Origin: Centroberyx gerrardi
Taxonomy: Eukaryota; Chordata; Actinopteri; Beryciformes; Berycidae
Direction of reading: 5' to 3'
Length of the DNA: 64,000 nt
Assembly (NCBI RefSeq): GCF_048128805.1
Contig: NC_136016.1
Coordinates: 16,698,676-16,762,675, forward strand
Numbering within the stretch: the stretch's first letter is position 1; the number at the start of each line of letters is the position of its first letter. This document shows positions 25,626 to 36,300 of this stretch, in pieces. The notes under the pieces are model-generated. The model was not told the origin of the DNA. It saw nothing but the letters and a program-made list of their open reading frames with translations, and did no database searches. The translations under genes and the position numbers were made by a program.

Positions 25626-25658
<33 letters not shown>

Positions 25659-27252
25659 TACAGTCTTAAGTCCTCATGTCTGGACAATACAGCGCTGGTT
25701 ACTACAGTCGCCGACCATTTATCATGTGGTGTGTTACAAATAACGTGTAATATCTCTTTCCCATAGTACGCCCAATGCTTCTTCTTTGATGCAGAGGAGA
25801 GGGACCGAAGGAAAGTAAGTAGTTTTACTTGCTACGCCCCTCAACCAAAAGAGAGTTTACTACTAGACCATTACCCTAATTCCCTCATCTGGTTGATCAT
25901 TCCTGGACATTGGCACCTATAAATATCCTCACCCATCCACCCCTCCTCTCTCCACCCCTCCCCCTCCCACAGACTGTCTGTGATTAGTAGTTCTGCTGTA
26001 TCAGTTGTCCCTGATCCTCTCTCCTTGCTGCTCAGGCAGATTGAGCCCAGGTGGTGTAATTGAATAATGAACATACTGCATGCTAATCTATTCAACGCTG
26101 TCGGCTCGGTCTGTCTGGTAGCTGCTTGCTGAACGGCAGATCTGATTTATGGTGCTGTCATTTATCTTTGCCTTGTAAACGTGTACTGATGTTGTTTTGT
26201 CTCTCTCTTCCAATTAATCAATCACTGAAAATGGACTGTCCGCTTTCTATAGCAAAAAGAGCTAGAAGAGGTACAGTACAGCATTCGTTTGAGTACAGCT
26301 ACAACTCACTCAGTATGCAACAAGTTGCAAATGTCTCACAGTGCAGATATAGTACATTGTATTCCACCTTAATGTAATGAATAAGCTTTAATGAGAGATT
26401 TAATCTGAATCTTTGCCTTGCTGTACCAGTTCAGGAAGAATAAAGTGAGGGAGTACGCCGATTCAGACTCCGACTGTGATGAGTACTGCCAGGATCGTGG
26501 CCTCATCCTCAGACAGGTACCTGACGATGTCACTTCCTTACTACAAAGATCACTGATTATTGTACGTTTTTGTTAGTTGTTCCTTTTTACAATGATATCA
26601 GTATGTGTCATTTTTCTCTGTCCCTGTCCTTAGAATTTAGCTGCTGTCCTGGTGAGGTTCATCCGTACGGGAGCGAAATGCCGCCTGCTGAGAGTTTGTC
26701 TGCGCACCCTTCGGATCCTCTCCAGGGACAAAAAGGTGCTGGACCCCTTGGTGACCGACAACGCTCTCCTAACTGTGGCCAAGCTGGCGGGGCTGACCAC
26801 CAGCGACGCCGCCGAAGAGCCCGCTGACCTCGACTCTGAATTTTACGATGACATCATCGCCTCCCTGGCCGAGGCCAAAGTGTTGCACAACATTGTGGAA
26901 GACGAAGGCGAAGTTGACGTCGACGACCACGACGAGGAGACTTCTGCGGTCGACGAGGACGCCAAGAGTGACATTAGCAATACCAACAGCGGGGACCTGG
27001 ACGGCAGCGGCGGGTACGGGAGCCACAGGGCCAGCATCAACGACATGTACAGGGGCGCGATCCACCACAAGGTCCTGCAGCGAGGGAGGAGGGACCGCAG
27101 GGAGAGCAGGATGGACGTGGAGGAGGAGGAGGAGGAGGGGGAGCTGGGAGACGAGGCGCAGAGGAAGGAGGCCATGAAGGTGCTGTGTAACGTGGTGTAC
27201 AACAGCTCCTGGGCGCAGGAGAGGTTCAGCGCTCTCAGGTGGGCTTATGGGA

Positions 27253-27291
<39 letters not shown>

Positions 27292-30200
27292 ACAGAACAG
27301 CACCGACGTTCAACAATCATACAAGGAGAAATCCATCGTAGAAGAGGCAGAGAAACCAATTTCTCCACCAACAGTAGCCTCAATAGACCAGAATGCAATG
27401 CAGCCAGAAGACATGTCACAAGCTGATGTCTAACAGTGTATCCGAGTGTGGATTTTTCTTTTACATACATACATACATAGTCATTCACACATACTTGCTC
27501 TCTCACACACACACCCCTGCACACACACACATTCACACTTTCAGCTAACCTGTTGTCCTGTTGGTCCTCAGGCTCATGTGCGGTCTGACAGAGCGTCTGT
27601 CCTGCAGTGCCAGCTGCCTGTCTCCCTCCAGCGGACAGTTTTATGAACTTCGCCTCATGTTCCTCATCACCGCTCTACGGCCAGAGCTGCGCGTTCAGCT
27701 TCAGCAGGTGACGGGGGATATAGATGAGACTGTTGATGCTTCACCTGCGTACTCTATTATACTAACTTACCATATTAAATATAAAGTGCTATACTTATGA
27801 TGATATATGATATATTATTTACCAATACACAGGTTCTGATGTAACTTTCCACTGAGCTATATCTCTTTTTCTTTATTATGTCAACTGGGAAACAACTGGA
27901 AAATCTAAGGATCACAAAAGTGCACTATATAGAAGATAAATATATTAATATTGAGCAAGTGGGTGCAATTAGGAATTTTATTTCTCTACATCACTACACC
28001 AGCAAGGAATTTTCTGTGATTTGATAGAAGTGCAGTTTTTATTTCAGAATTGCCTCAATTACTGCACGGCCCACCTCAGTATTCTTGGTCTATGCATCCT
28101 CTGGGTCTGTTTTCTCGTTCGTCCCCCAAGCACTTGTTAGTGAACTGGCTTGGCTTGCTGCTTCACCCTTGATTTCCTCTGTGTCTCCTCTTGCAGGAGG
28201 GAGGAGTGTCCATCCTCACAGCAGCTCTGGAGTCTTGCCTGGAGGTGCAGTGGAAGGACCAGTATGAGGTGGCGCTGGACCCGGCAGCGCCCCCTATCTC
28301 CCTGGAAGCCTCTCAGCGCACTATAGAGATCCTCAAAATCCTCTTCAACATCACCTACAGCGCTCACAGGCAGGAGCCAAATGAGGTCAGTGGATTTCTA
28401 GGAGCGTAAACCTGGCAGCCTTCAGGTTTGATGTCAGAAGCTTTACACCAGAGGAAACTGTCCACATGGGAACTTTACTTCTTCCAGTTTAGAAACTCTG
28501 GGTTTGCATTACAGCTGGTCTATTAGTATACCTTAACTGTGTGGCCAACAAATTAAATGGCTAGGAAATATAAGATTGTTTTCAGCCCCATCTTCTCTGC
28601 TCCTTTTTTGAGGAAGGAAAATTAAGATCTACTAAAGGATAGGTTAAATCAAACCCTACCCCAAAGTTAAACTGTTAAGTGGCTGTATATAGAGAAATGA
28701 ACTGTATGTGCGCTCTCCCCCTCAGGATGATGCAGCTCTCTACCGGCACCTAGTGGCGATCCTGCGTCCCTGCCTGATGAGGCAATGCCTGTTGGTGGAC
28801 GACACTGATGAACTGCAGGGGTGAGAATTAACACAACTTAGGCGGGATAGACACAGAGGAATGACTTTGACAATGATACATATGCATTCGAACCCTCTGG
28901 AGTCACGCTCTTATCTTCCTATTTGCTCTCATGCATGCTTACTTACTCGCCTCTTCTCCCCTTTCATCCTTTTTGCCCCCTCCGTGTCTCTGTTCCTCTG
29001 CGTTCCCCTGTCCGATCCCCCCCCCGCCCCCCCCCAGCCACACGGTCAACCTGCTGTCGGCGCTGCCTCTCCAGTGTCTGGACGTGCTGCTGTCCGTCCC
29101 CGTGGAGCCTGGCTCCCAGCAGTCCCAGGGGGTCAACATGGACTGTGTCAACACCCTGCTGCTGTTCATGGAGAGACGCCTGGACTCGGTGAGGGCAGGG
29201 AGAGAGAGCAGAAGGGATTGAGAAGGGAGACAGAGGCAAATGAGCGAAGAGCATGAATAAAATATTGAATATGAATCAAATATTTTACTTAATCATCGCT
29301 TATTAACATCAACTACGGTGTATCCCAGTGTTTTGCAGATCACAGGAGTTATTCCTTGCATTAGTTTTTCTGTGCTTGCTCTTTTGCCACATCTGAGAGA
29401 CCATGGGATCATGCTGAAATAATCTGAAGGAGTGTTATTTGCTTATTTGTCTGCATCTCAGGGTGATAAGATGAAAGAGAAGCTGACCCCAGTCCTCAAT
29501 CTGCTGACGGAGAGCTGCCGGGCGCATCGGGAAACACGCCAGTTCATCAGGAAACATGTAATAGAGCCAAAACCAACTGCTTGTCCCGTTGTTGGTCATT
29601 ACTGTATTTTGGTGCTTATTCTGATATCTTAACACAGAGGGAAGATACATGAGACTCTCTGAAATGAAATCAGATCAGGTAATATTTCTGCTGCTATCCT
29701 AACCCGTCTCCCCTTCATCAGATCCTGCCCCCGCTGAGAGACGTGTCCCTGAGGCCAGAGGAAGGCTCCACAGTGAAGAGCCGTCTGATCCGCCTCATGA
29801 CCCACTTCGACACCGACCTCAAACACTGCGCCGCCGACCTCATCTTTGTCCTCTGCAAGGAAAACGGTGAGACCAGACACCATCGCTCTCTCTGGATTCG
29901 TGGGGAATGATCTAAAGTTCCCCCCCAAAACCTCAGTATCCAAAAAAAAACAATCCACTGGACTTAAAATGTTGAAGATGATGATGATGAAGAGTGGTGA
30001 AGTCTTCATTCAACTCTTCATTTTAAGTCCAATGGATTTTGTTTTTATTTTTTTGACATCTTACTACCTGGATGACTGAAATGATCATCTTGGTATACTC
30101 GGGGTGACTGAAGGGGAATGTGCAAATATTATTAATCACAGTCTCCCATGTTAAATTTGAACACATCAGATAGGACAGTCGATGTCTATCTATGGCATGA

Positions 30201-31793
30201 TGTTATTATAAAATGAGTGTACACCACCAGTCAAAAGTTTGTACACACCACATTTTTGTTTATTTTCTACATTTTAGAATAACAGTAAAGACATCAAAAC
30301 TATGAAAGAACACAAATGGAATTATGCAGTGACCAAAAAAATGTTAAACAAATCAAAACTATCTTATATTTTAGATTCTTTAAAGTAGCCGCCCTTTGCC
30401 TTGATGGAAAGGCAAAGGCTTTGCAAAGAAATTCATACATAGGATCAACTTCACTATTTATATTTGTCTAGGAAACGAATTTCAATCATGGCTTTTAAGA
30501 TAATGAAAAACATTCAATCAGGTATGTCCAAACATTGATTGGTAGTGTACACACAGGCCTGTAAAATGAGCTTATGGATGCCAAATTGGGGAAAAAAATC
30601 ATTTTTGTGTATATAATACTTCTAATCTCCATCCTTCCTCCAGTGAGCCGTTTCGTCAAGTACACGGGTTACGGTAACGCGGCGGGCCTGCTGGCCACCA
30701 GGGGCCTGCTGGGCGGCTCCAGCTCCGGGGCGCAGTACTCCAGCGACTCGGACTCCGACACCGAGGAGTACCGGCAGGTCAAAGGTCTCGTCAACCCGGT
30801 GACGGGGCGGGTGGAGGCAGAGCAGCACGACCCCATGGAGGGCATGACGGAGGAGGAGAAGGAAGAGGAGGCCCAGAGGCTGATCATGCTCTTCAACAAG
30901 CTCTCCAGGTCAGCATGATGAGGAAGAAGTGCAGTCATAGGTTTGATTAAAGGGATTTGATTAAAGGTGTTAAAGATATAGGATTGTCAGGTTGGTTTCC
31001 TGCACAGAAATATCACAACTGTCCACTGAAAATAGAAGTACTATAGCTCTATTTTCCAGGTTATACATACAGTATATGAAACAAGAGGGCTGCCAATATT
31101 CATACTTTCACTACTGTTTTATGTACACCTGTAGGCCTAATATAGATCCATATCATGTATTGAGTCCTTATGTAACAAAATGGAAGTTAGTACTTCCTTT
31201 TAACAATGTCGGAGGGGAAGCATCATGATATGGGTGATACGATACGAAACAATATGAAATTTCCCCACATGGATCATTGGAGTCAGGTTTATTTGCATCG
31301 CCCTTAATCACAGTTACAGTCACAAAAGGCTTTACAATGCACACTTTTTGAAATAATTAATGAAAACGACACCCACCCAACCTTAGACCCTCAGTGAGAA
31401 CAAGGAAAAACATAGAAGAAACCTTGGGAAGAGCAACACAAACAGAGGGATCCTCTTTCCAGGACGGTCAGGAGAGCGGACAAAGATTAAATGCCGATAA
31501 CAAAACGAAGACAAACAAAATACACAGAGTAAACAGAATACAAAAGTCGAAGTTCCATCTTATCTCTAAAGATCGAACTGTGCTGTTTTTTTGGGGGGTT
31601 TTTGCTGTTTTTTTCTTTTACACCTGATTTTGTGGACTGTTTGCTTTCCAGAGACGACATCATCCAGCCCATGACAGTGGATGCAGAGGGGAAGCTGGTT
31701 CCCATGACCGGACTGAGGGACACGTCCCTCGCTGAGGAAGGGGAGTCTGGAGCCGAGAGTGACGCAGCGGCAGAAGAAGGAGAGCTGGATTGA
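25531..31793 (+). CDS. ric8a: RIC8-family G-alpha chaperone/exchange factor (synembryn), RIC8A-like
   Basis: RIC8 proteins are cytosolic helical-repeat proteins that fold nascent G-alpha subunits and catalyse their nucleotide exchange. Coding exons: 25531-25620, 25767-25814, 26253-26270 (an 18-nt microexon), 26430-26516, 26634-27238, 27572-27707, 28197-28385, 28726-28820, 29038-29188, 29462-29557, 29722-29866, 30644-30908, 31652-31793. All are in phase, 2067 nt, 688 aa. Hallmarks are [16 protein letters not shown] (~104-119), [33 protein letters not shown] and [13 protein letters not shown]. These are followed by an acidic Ser-rich strip ([12 protein letters not shown]) like the CK2-phosphorylated segment of RIC8. 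At 530-560 aa the family is shorter; the excess is mainly an acidic insertion at ~165-260. DDAALYRHL and NPVTGRVE favour RIC8A, but VQWKDQYE looks RIC8B-like, so the paralogue call is tentative. Confidence 0.88.
25627..25656. repeat. (AC)n tract after the first RIC8 coding exon
   Basis: Fifteen AC units start six bases into the intron, immediately beyond the GTAAC donor at 25621. They are complementary to the (TG)n tract on the other side of the same exon. Confidence 0.95.
27255..27287. repeat. (AC)n microsatellite near a RIC8 donor site
   Basis: About sixteen AC units, 16 bases beyond the 5' splice site at 27239, in sense orientation to the RIC8 gene. Confidence 0.95.
30220..30549. mobile_element. 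Tc1-type MITE in a RIC8 intron
   Basis: The left end is TACACCACCAGTCAAAAGTT and the right end is the inverse of TACACTACCAATCAATGTTT, bordered by TA. This is the terminal pattern of Tc1-like fish transposons. No transposase frame remains, and the internal part is AT-rich. Confidence 0.8.
31262..31500 (+). repeat. Widespread teleost interspersed repeat
   Basis: The sequence contains TTTATTTGCATCGCCC, GGCTTTACAATGCACA, GAAACCTTGGGAAGAGCAAC and CCTCTTTCCAGGACGG. I recognise this order as a very common dispersed fish repeat. It has no coding function and lies in the last RIC8 intron. Confidence 0.55.
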
Positions 31794-31886
31794 AGTGTTT
31801 GAAATTAATGCGCTCTATTTATTTATTTGTAAATATTCCATTTGTAAAGGTCCATATTGCATTAATATCTGCAAAACTATGGATGA

Positions 31887-31892
31887 AATAAA
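31887..31892 (+). terminator. Polyadenylation signal of the RIC8 gene
   Basis: AATAAA about 95 nt downstream of the stop codon. A second AATAAA follows near 32087 and may be an alternative site. Confidence 0.65.
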
Positions 31893-32601
31893 AGAAAGTG
31901 ATGTAGTCCTGAGTACACACAAGTTAAAGTATAAAATGCTGTTTTTTTTTTTGTGTTTGTTTTGTTTCTTTGGATTCAGAATTATGATGTAGAGCAGCAA
32001 TAAGATCAGAATAATTACATGATAAAGTGGTAGTTGATCCTGAGAGGGTATTGAATGTCATGGTAACAAATGATCAGAAAATATTTAAATAAAGTTATGA
32101 AATGCTATTCTTTGCAGCGCTGTGTTTTTTTTTTTTTTTTTTTTAAATCTTCTCTATAGTTCTGCATTGTAACTTACAGCAAATTCCAAAAAGGCTAAAA
32201 TTCATGCTGATAATCAAACTGATAAAAGGTTAGACCCGATCCTTAAATATAACAGATGAAATAAACATCTGTACAGCTTCGTCTCTGATGTGTGGAGGCT
32301 GTCTGGACTGAGCTCAGGTGTACACTGGGCTTTTTGTGTTCACATTTGTGTCTCATGTGACACATCAAAAATGTTAAGGTTTTGATGCTCATAGTCCATC
32401 TGCTCCCTTAATCCAACTACAATTTGATGCTTCAGTTTGATTGTATACTTAGCGGTAGCTGGAGAGTTTTTTGTTTTTTTTGTGTATTTCAGGTATTGTT
32501 ATGATAATTTAATATTACTGTTACACAGGTTTGTGGTATTTCTGTTCTGCTGAGTGGGTCTTAATCGAGCAAGAAGTGCATTCCTTCATTATATCTGATT
32601 G

Positions 32602-33155
32602 TTAAAGGTGCTACATGTAGAATTTTAATATCAATCAATCATTACCACGTTTTGAGACATTAATATAATCACTGTAAACAAACAAAAACAAAAGACCATC
32701 AGCAGTAAGACTGGCAGCCTCTACTGGCCTCTGCACTGCATTTTACATTGTGCACCACATTGCTGGATTGCGAGGGAAATCTGCTGGATTGCTTTACGGC
32801 ACAAAATAGGAAGAAGGTCGCTGTTCTTCCAGTGCAAACAGAGCTGAAACTTTCAGAGTTTCTCTCAATGGCAGAGGGTGGAAGGAGTGAAAGGCAGATG
32901 GAAGAATCACTTCCAACATGTTTAAGGCAAAAGAGAAAACCTTCAACCAAAGAAGCTCTTTCCTCTTTGCGACAGAAAGCAACAGGGTTTATGGGAAATG
33001 TGGTCTTTTTCAGAAACACTAGCATTTATAATACTGCTGGCATGAAATAGAGGCTACCAATCTTCTCAACCATGGTCTCATATGTTTACCAAATATCACA
33101 GATAATTTGCCAATTATATATTGATGGTTGAAAGTGCTGCACATAGCACCTTTAA
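32602..33155. mobile_element. TTAA-bordered MITE between the RIC8 and irf3 genes
   Basis: The left terminus is TTAAAGGTGCTACATGTAG and the right terminus is the inverse of TTAAAGGTGCTATGTGCAG, an approximately 19-bp terminal inverted repeat. TTAA at each border fits piggyBac-like target choice. The interior has one 100-residue open frame that does not look like a transposase. The right end lies 18 bp from the irf3 polyadenylation signal. Confidence 0.65.
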
Positions 33156-33173
33156 TATATTTGTTTTGATCCT

Positions 33174-33179
33174 TTTATT
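33174..33179 (-). terminator. Polyadenylation signal of irf3
   Basis: AATAAA on the minus strand, about 210 nt beyond the irf3 stop codon and just short of the TTAA-bordered MITE. Confidence 0.55.
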
Positions 33180-33386
33180 TTACAGCACTTTACCAATGTA
33201 GTTATTAACATTATTATTAATTTATCTATTCTCAGGTGCTGAACAAGAGATAAAATACTCATAAAGCATGTAAACATGATGACTAATGAAGAGTTCAAGG
33301 GAAGGGGAAGGGCTCCTAAAAACAATATAGACATTAATTGTACACTTGTCCGATGCATTAAGTTTGTTCAGGCGCAGCGAAGAGCT

Positions 33387-36300
33387 TCAACACAACTCCA
33401 TCATCTCCTCTAGGGAAAGCTGCAGTTCCACAGACTGCAGGGAGGAGGCGCCACCTCCCACAGCCAGACACTTCAGTATCTCCAGTGATGTTAGGACCAC
33501 CTGAGACAGAAAACAAAGAGGGGACACAAGTTAAGACACAGTGTCAAGAGCAAAGGGGACGAATGTGAGCTTGAAAGCAGCTGTAAACGTCCGGGGAACT
33601 GAGCAGTCTTAGTTTCTTAAAGTAACTTTTTTTTTTATATAACCTTTTTCACTTCTCAGCACGTGCAATTCTATAGAAACTCAGGAGCAGAAAAACTTCT
33701 AACACCTGAGGGATCAACTGTCACCACCGGCATTCAGGCCTTTTTTCCCCCGCAGCGCTTTAAATCAATACGGAGACAAAATTACTTCTTGAAAAGTGCT
33801 GCTGACTACAGCTCCCTCGACTGGGCAATTTTGGAGGCTGATCTTTCATGAAATCTGAGGTATATAGAAGAGGTATGTGAGTGGGAAAAAACAATTCTCT
33901 GACAAAGTGAAATATGGCTTTGAGCTCAACACCCTGTCTCTGCATTTTTAATACAAAGGTTTCCTCACCTCCACCATGATGAGTTTCTTCTCCCATGGCC
34001 TGTTGTGTGGGTCGGGCCACTTCTCCCCCAGACAGAAGAACAGCGAACAGGAGGGACACTCTTTTCCACTAATGAAGTCCAGTATTCCTACAGGGACAGG
34101 AGAGCTATGTCAATCCACATTACACTTACCCACGTTACTGTGATTCAATACCTTTTTTGTGTACTTGTACTTTTTTGAGTATTTCAGTCAGTAATTTTAC
34201 TTTACAGGTTTACCTAAGTATTGTACTTCGCCACAGTTTAAATCACATTCGTTACAAAGTACACATTTTGTGGCTCTGCATAAGAAACAGAAACTGGACC
34301 AACGTAAATAAACAAATTGTGGAGCCATTCGCAGTGAACGGTCAGTCAGCTGAGAAGAGGAGAGTAATCTGCCTTTACTTTGTTTGTGCACTTTATTGTG
34401 TAATTTCCAAATGTTCCAGTTAAAATAATCTAGTTTGAACTCTGTCCTCTCGTCCTTTTAGAATGGAAAAAAATCACATCTAACAACGTTCTCTTCTAAA
34501 ATATAAGTAAAATATCAGCAAAGTAACAGTACTTCTACTTGAGTAGGACATTCTAGTACTCTTGCCACCACTGCCAATCCAACATACAAGATGCTGCTCA
34601 TGTATTAACAAATGCACAAACCACACAGTTCCATTATTATTCTCTTCCTCTCACCTCGCACAAAGTCCTTGAACAGATAAAGAGGCTGAGGCTCTAGTTT
34701 GGAGACTTCCCGCGGCTGTCTGCTGCGGTCAAACTTGCAGAGGCTCCAGAAAGCCTTGATTTCACCAAGGCGCTGGCCGTAGACCACGGGGCCGGACACC
34801 CCCACCTCCAGACCCTCTCCCAGCTTGTCCAGGATGCGCTGGGTCAGATTGGCCTGAGTCTTGTCTAGCATGGCCCCGGGTCTTGGCAGGGTTACCACGG
34901 ACAGGCCCGTGTCACGATCCAGGACAGGCTGGGTGAGTTCAGGCCTAATGTTGAGACAATATGACTGCATTTAGAATAGATTCACATTTATATAGCTGGT
35001 TACATGTCTGGCAGAGTCCTGAGCAACGTGCATGCTGAAGCTTAACGGGGGATAATGGACTTTTTCTTTGGTCTGTGGTTTACTGTAATGTTACCTGTAG
35101 ACTAGGCGGAGTCCAGCTTCATTCTCAATCAGCTGCTCAGACACCATCACCCCTCTGTAGTACACCGACACCCTGAACTGAGTCTCTGACAAATCAGAAA
35201 GAGGAAAAACAAAATGTTTTGGAGGAAGTGACAAGCCTCATTCTGTACTGTGTTCCTCTTTAAATGCATTTTCAGTCCCATTGTGGTAAGTCAGAGATGA
35301 TATCATTCATATTGGCACACAGATTATTTTGAATGGCTTATGAAACATGTATGAGTCAATTTTAATATTTTGGGAGGGATACAGACTGTCATTTTTGAGT
35401 TTGGGTAAATGCCTCGTTGGATTTACAACATCCAATAATATGATGGCAGTAACATCCACAAACTTACTGAAATGATCTCCAACCATGGTCTTGGACATGA
35501 TTTCTCTGAACTGCTCCACCATCTGCGGATCGCAGGCTCCTCCTACAGCTCCATCTATTGGATATGCTGGTTGCTCAGGCAACACAACTCCACCGGCTGC
35601 ACCCTCGAATGCTACTGGATACTGCTGTTGCTCAGGCAACACGTGTCCACCAATCACACCCTGACTGGGTTGTTGTTGTTGCTCAGGAGGAGGCTCGAAA
35701 CCAGCGATGCCCTCTATAGAAAAGTTGGAATAACTGAATAACGATTTCTAGGAAAGTACCTTGGATATACAGCTACTGTCTCACAGGAGAAGGAAATGAT
35801 AAGCTCTGCTGATAGATTTACCTGTTTCAGGCTTAATGTTCAGTCCCTGCAGACACTCCTGCAGAATATCATGGTCAATGGTGGATTCTGCTGACAGATA
35901 TTGATTGGTTTATATGATGTTTAGAAATATCAAGAAAAAGACAGCGATTGCACATTCCTAATTATCCAGTTGATTACACTTTCTGAGAAAGACCCTTCCA
36001 AGATACAAAAACTCATGACAAGAAGAAATAAATGAGCAATAATAGCAATAATCTTGAGAGGGACTGCCTTACCTGTAAAAGTGTCATCTGGCAGAAAGAT
36101 ATTTTCACCAAAACATGGGACAACCTGGCTCTAAGACATCAGAGAGAGGTATTTCAGTGAGTTCATAATTTGAGTACATAATTACACTTCATCTTTTGGC
36201 ATCCCCCAATATATTAAACCCTGTATTTCCACTTCCACTTACTTCTTGATTAGAAAAGGAAAGCTCTTCAAACAAATCAGGCTCCTCTTGGTCCTGGGAT

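Noticed and set aside
26769-27536. Open frame of 255 codons on the minus strand across the RIC8 gene
   Set aside because: It is the antisense shadow of the acidic RIC8 exon and runs through the neighbouring CA repeat. It shows no domain.
32748-33050. 100-codon frame inside the TTAA-bordered MITE
   Set aside because: It does not resemble a transposase. The element is non-autonomous and the frame is probably fortuitous.
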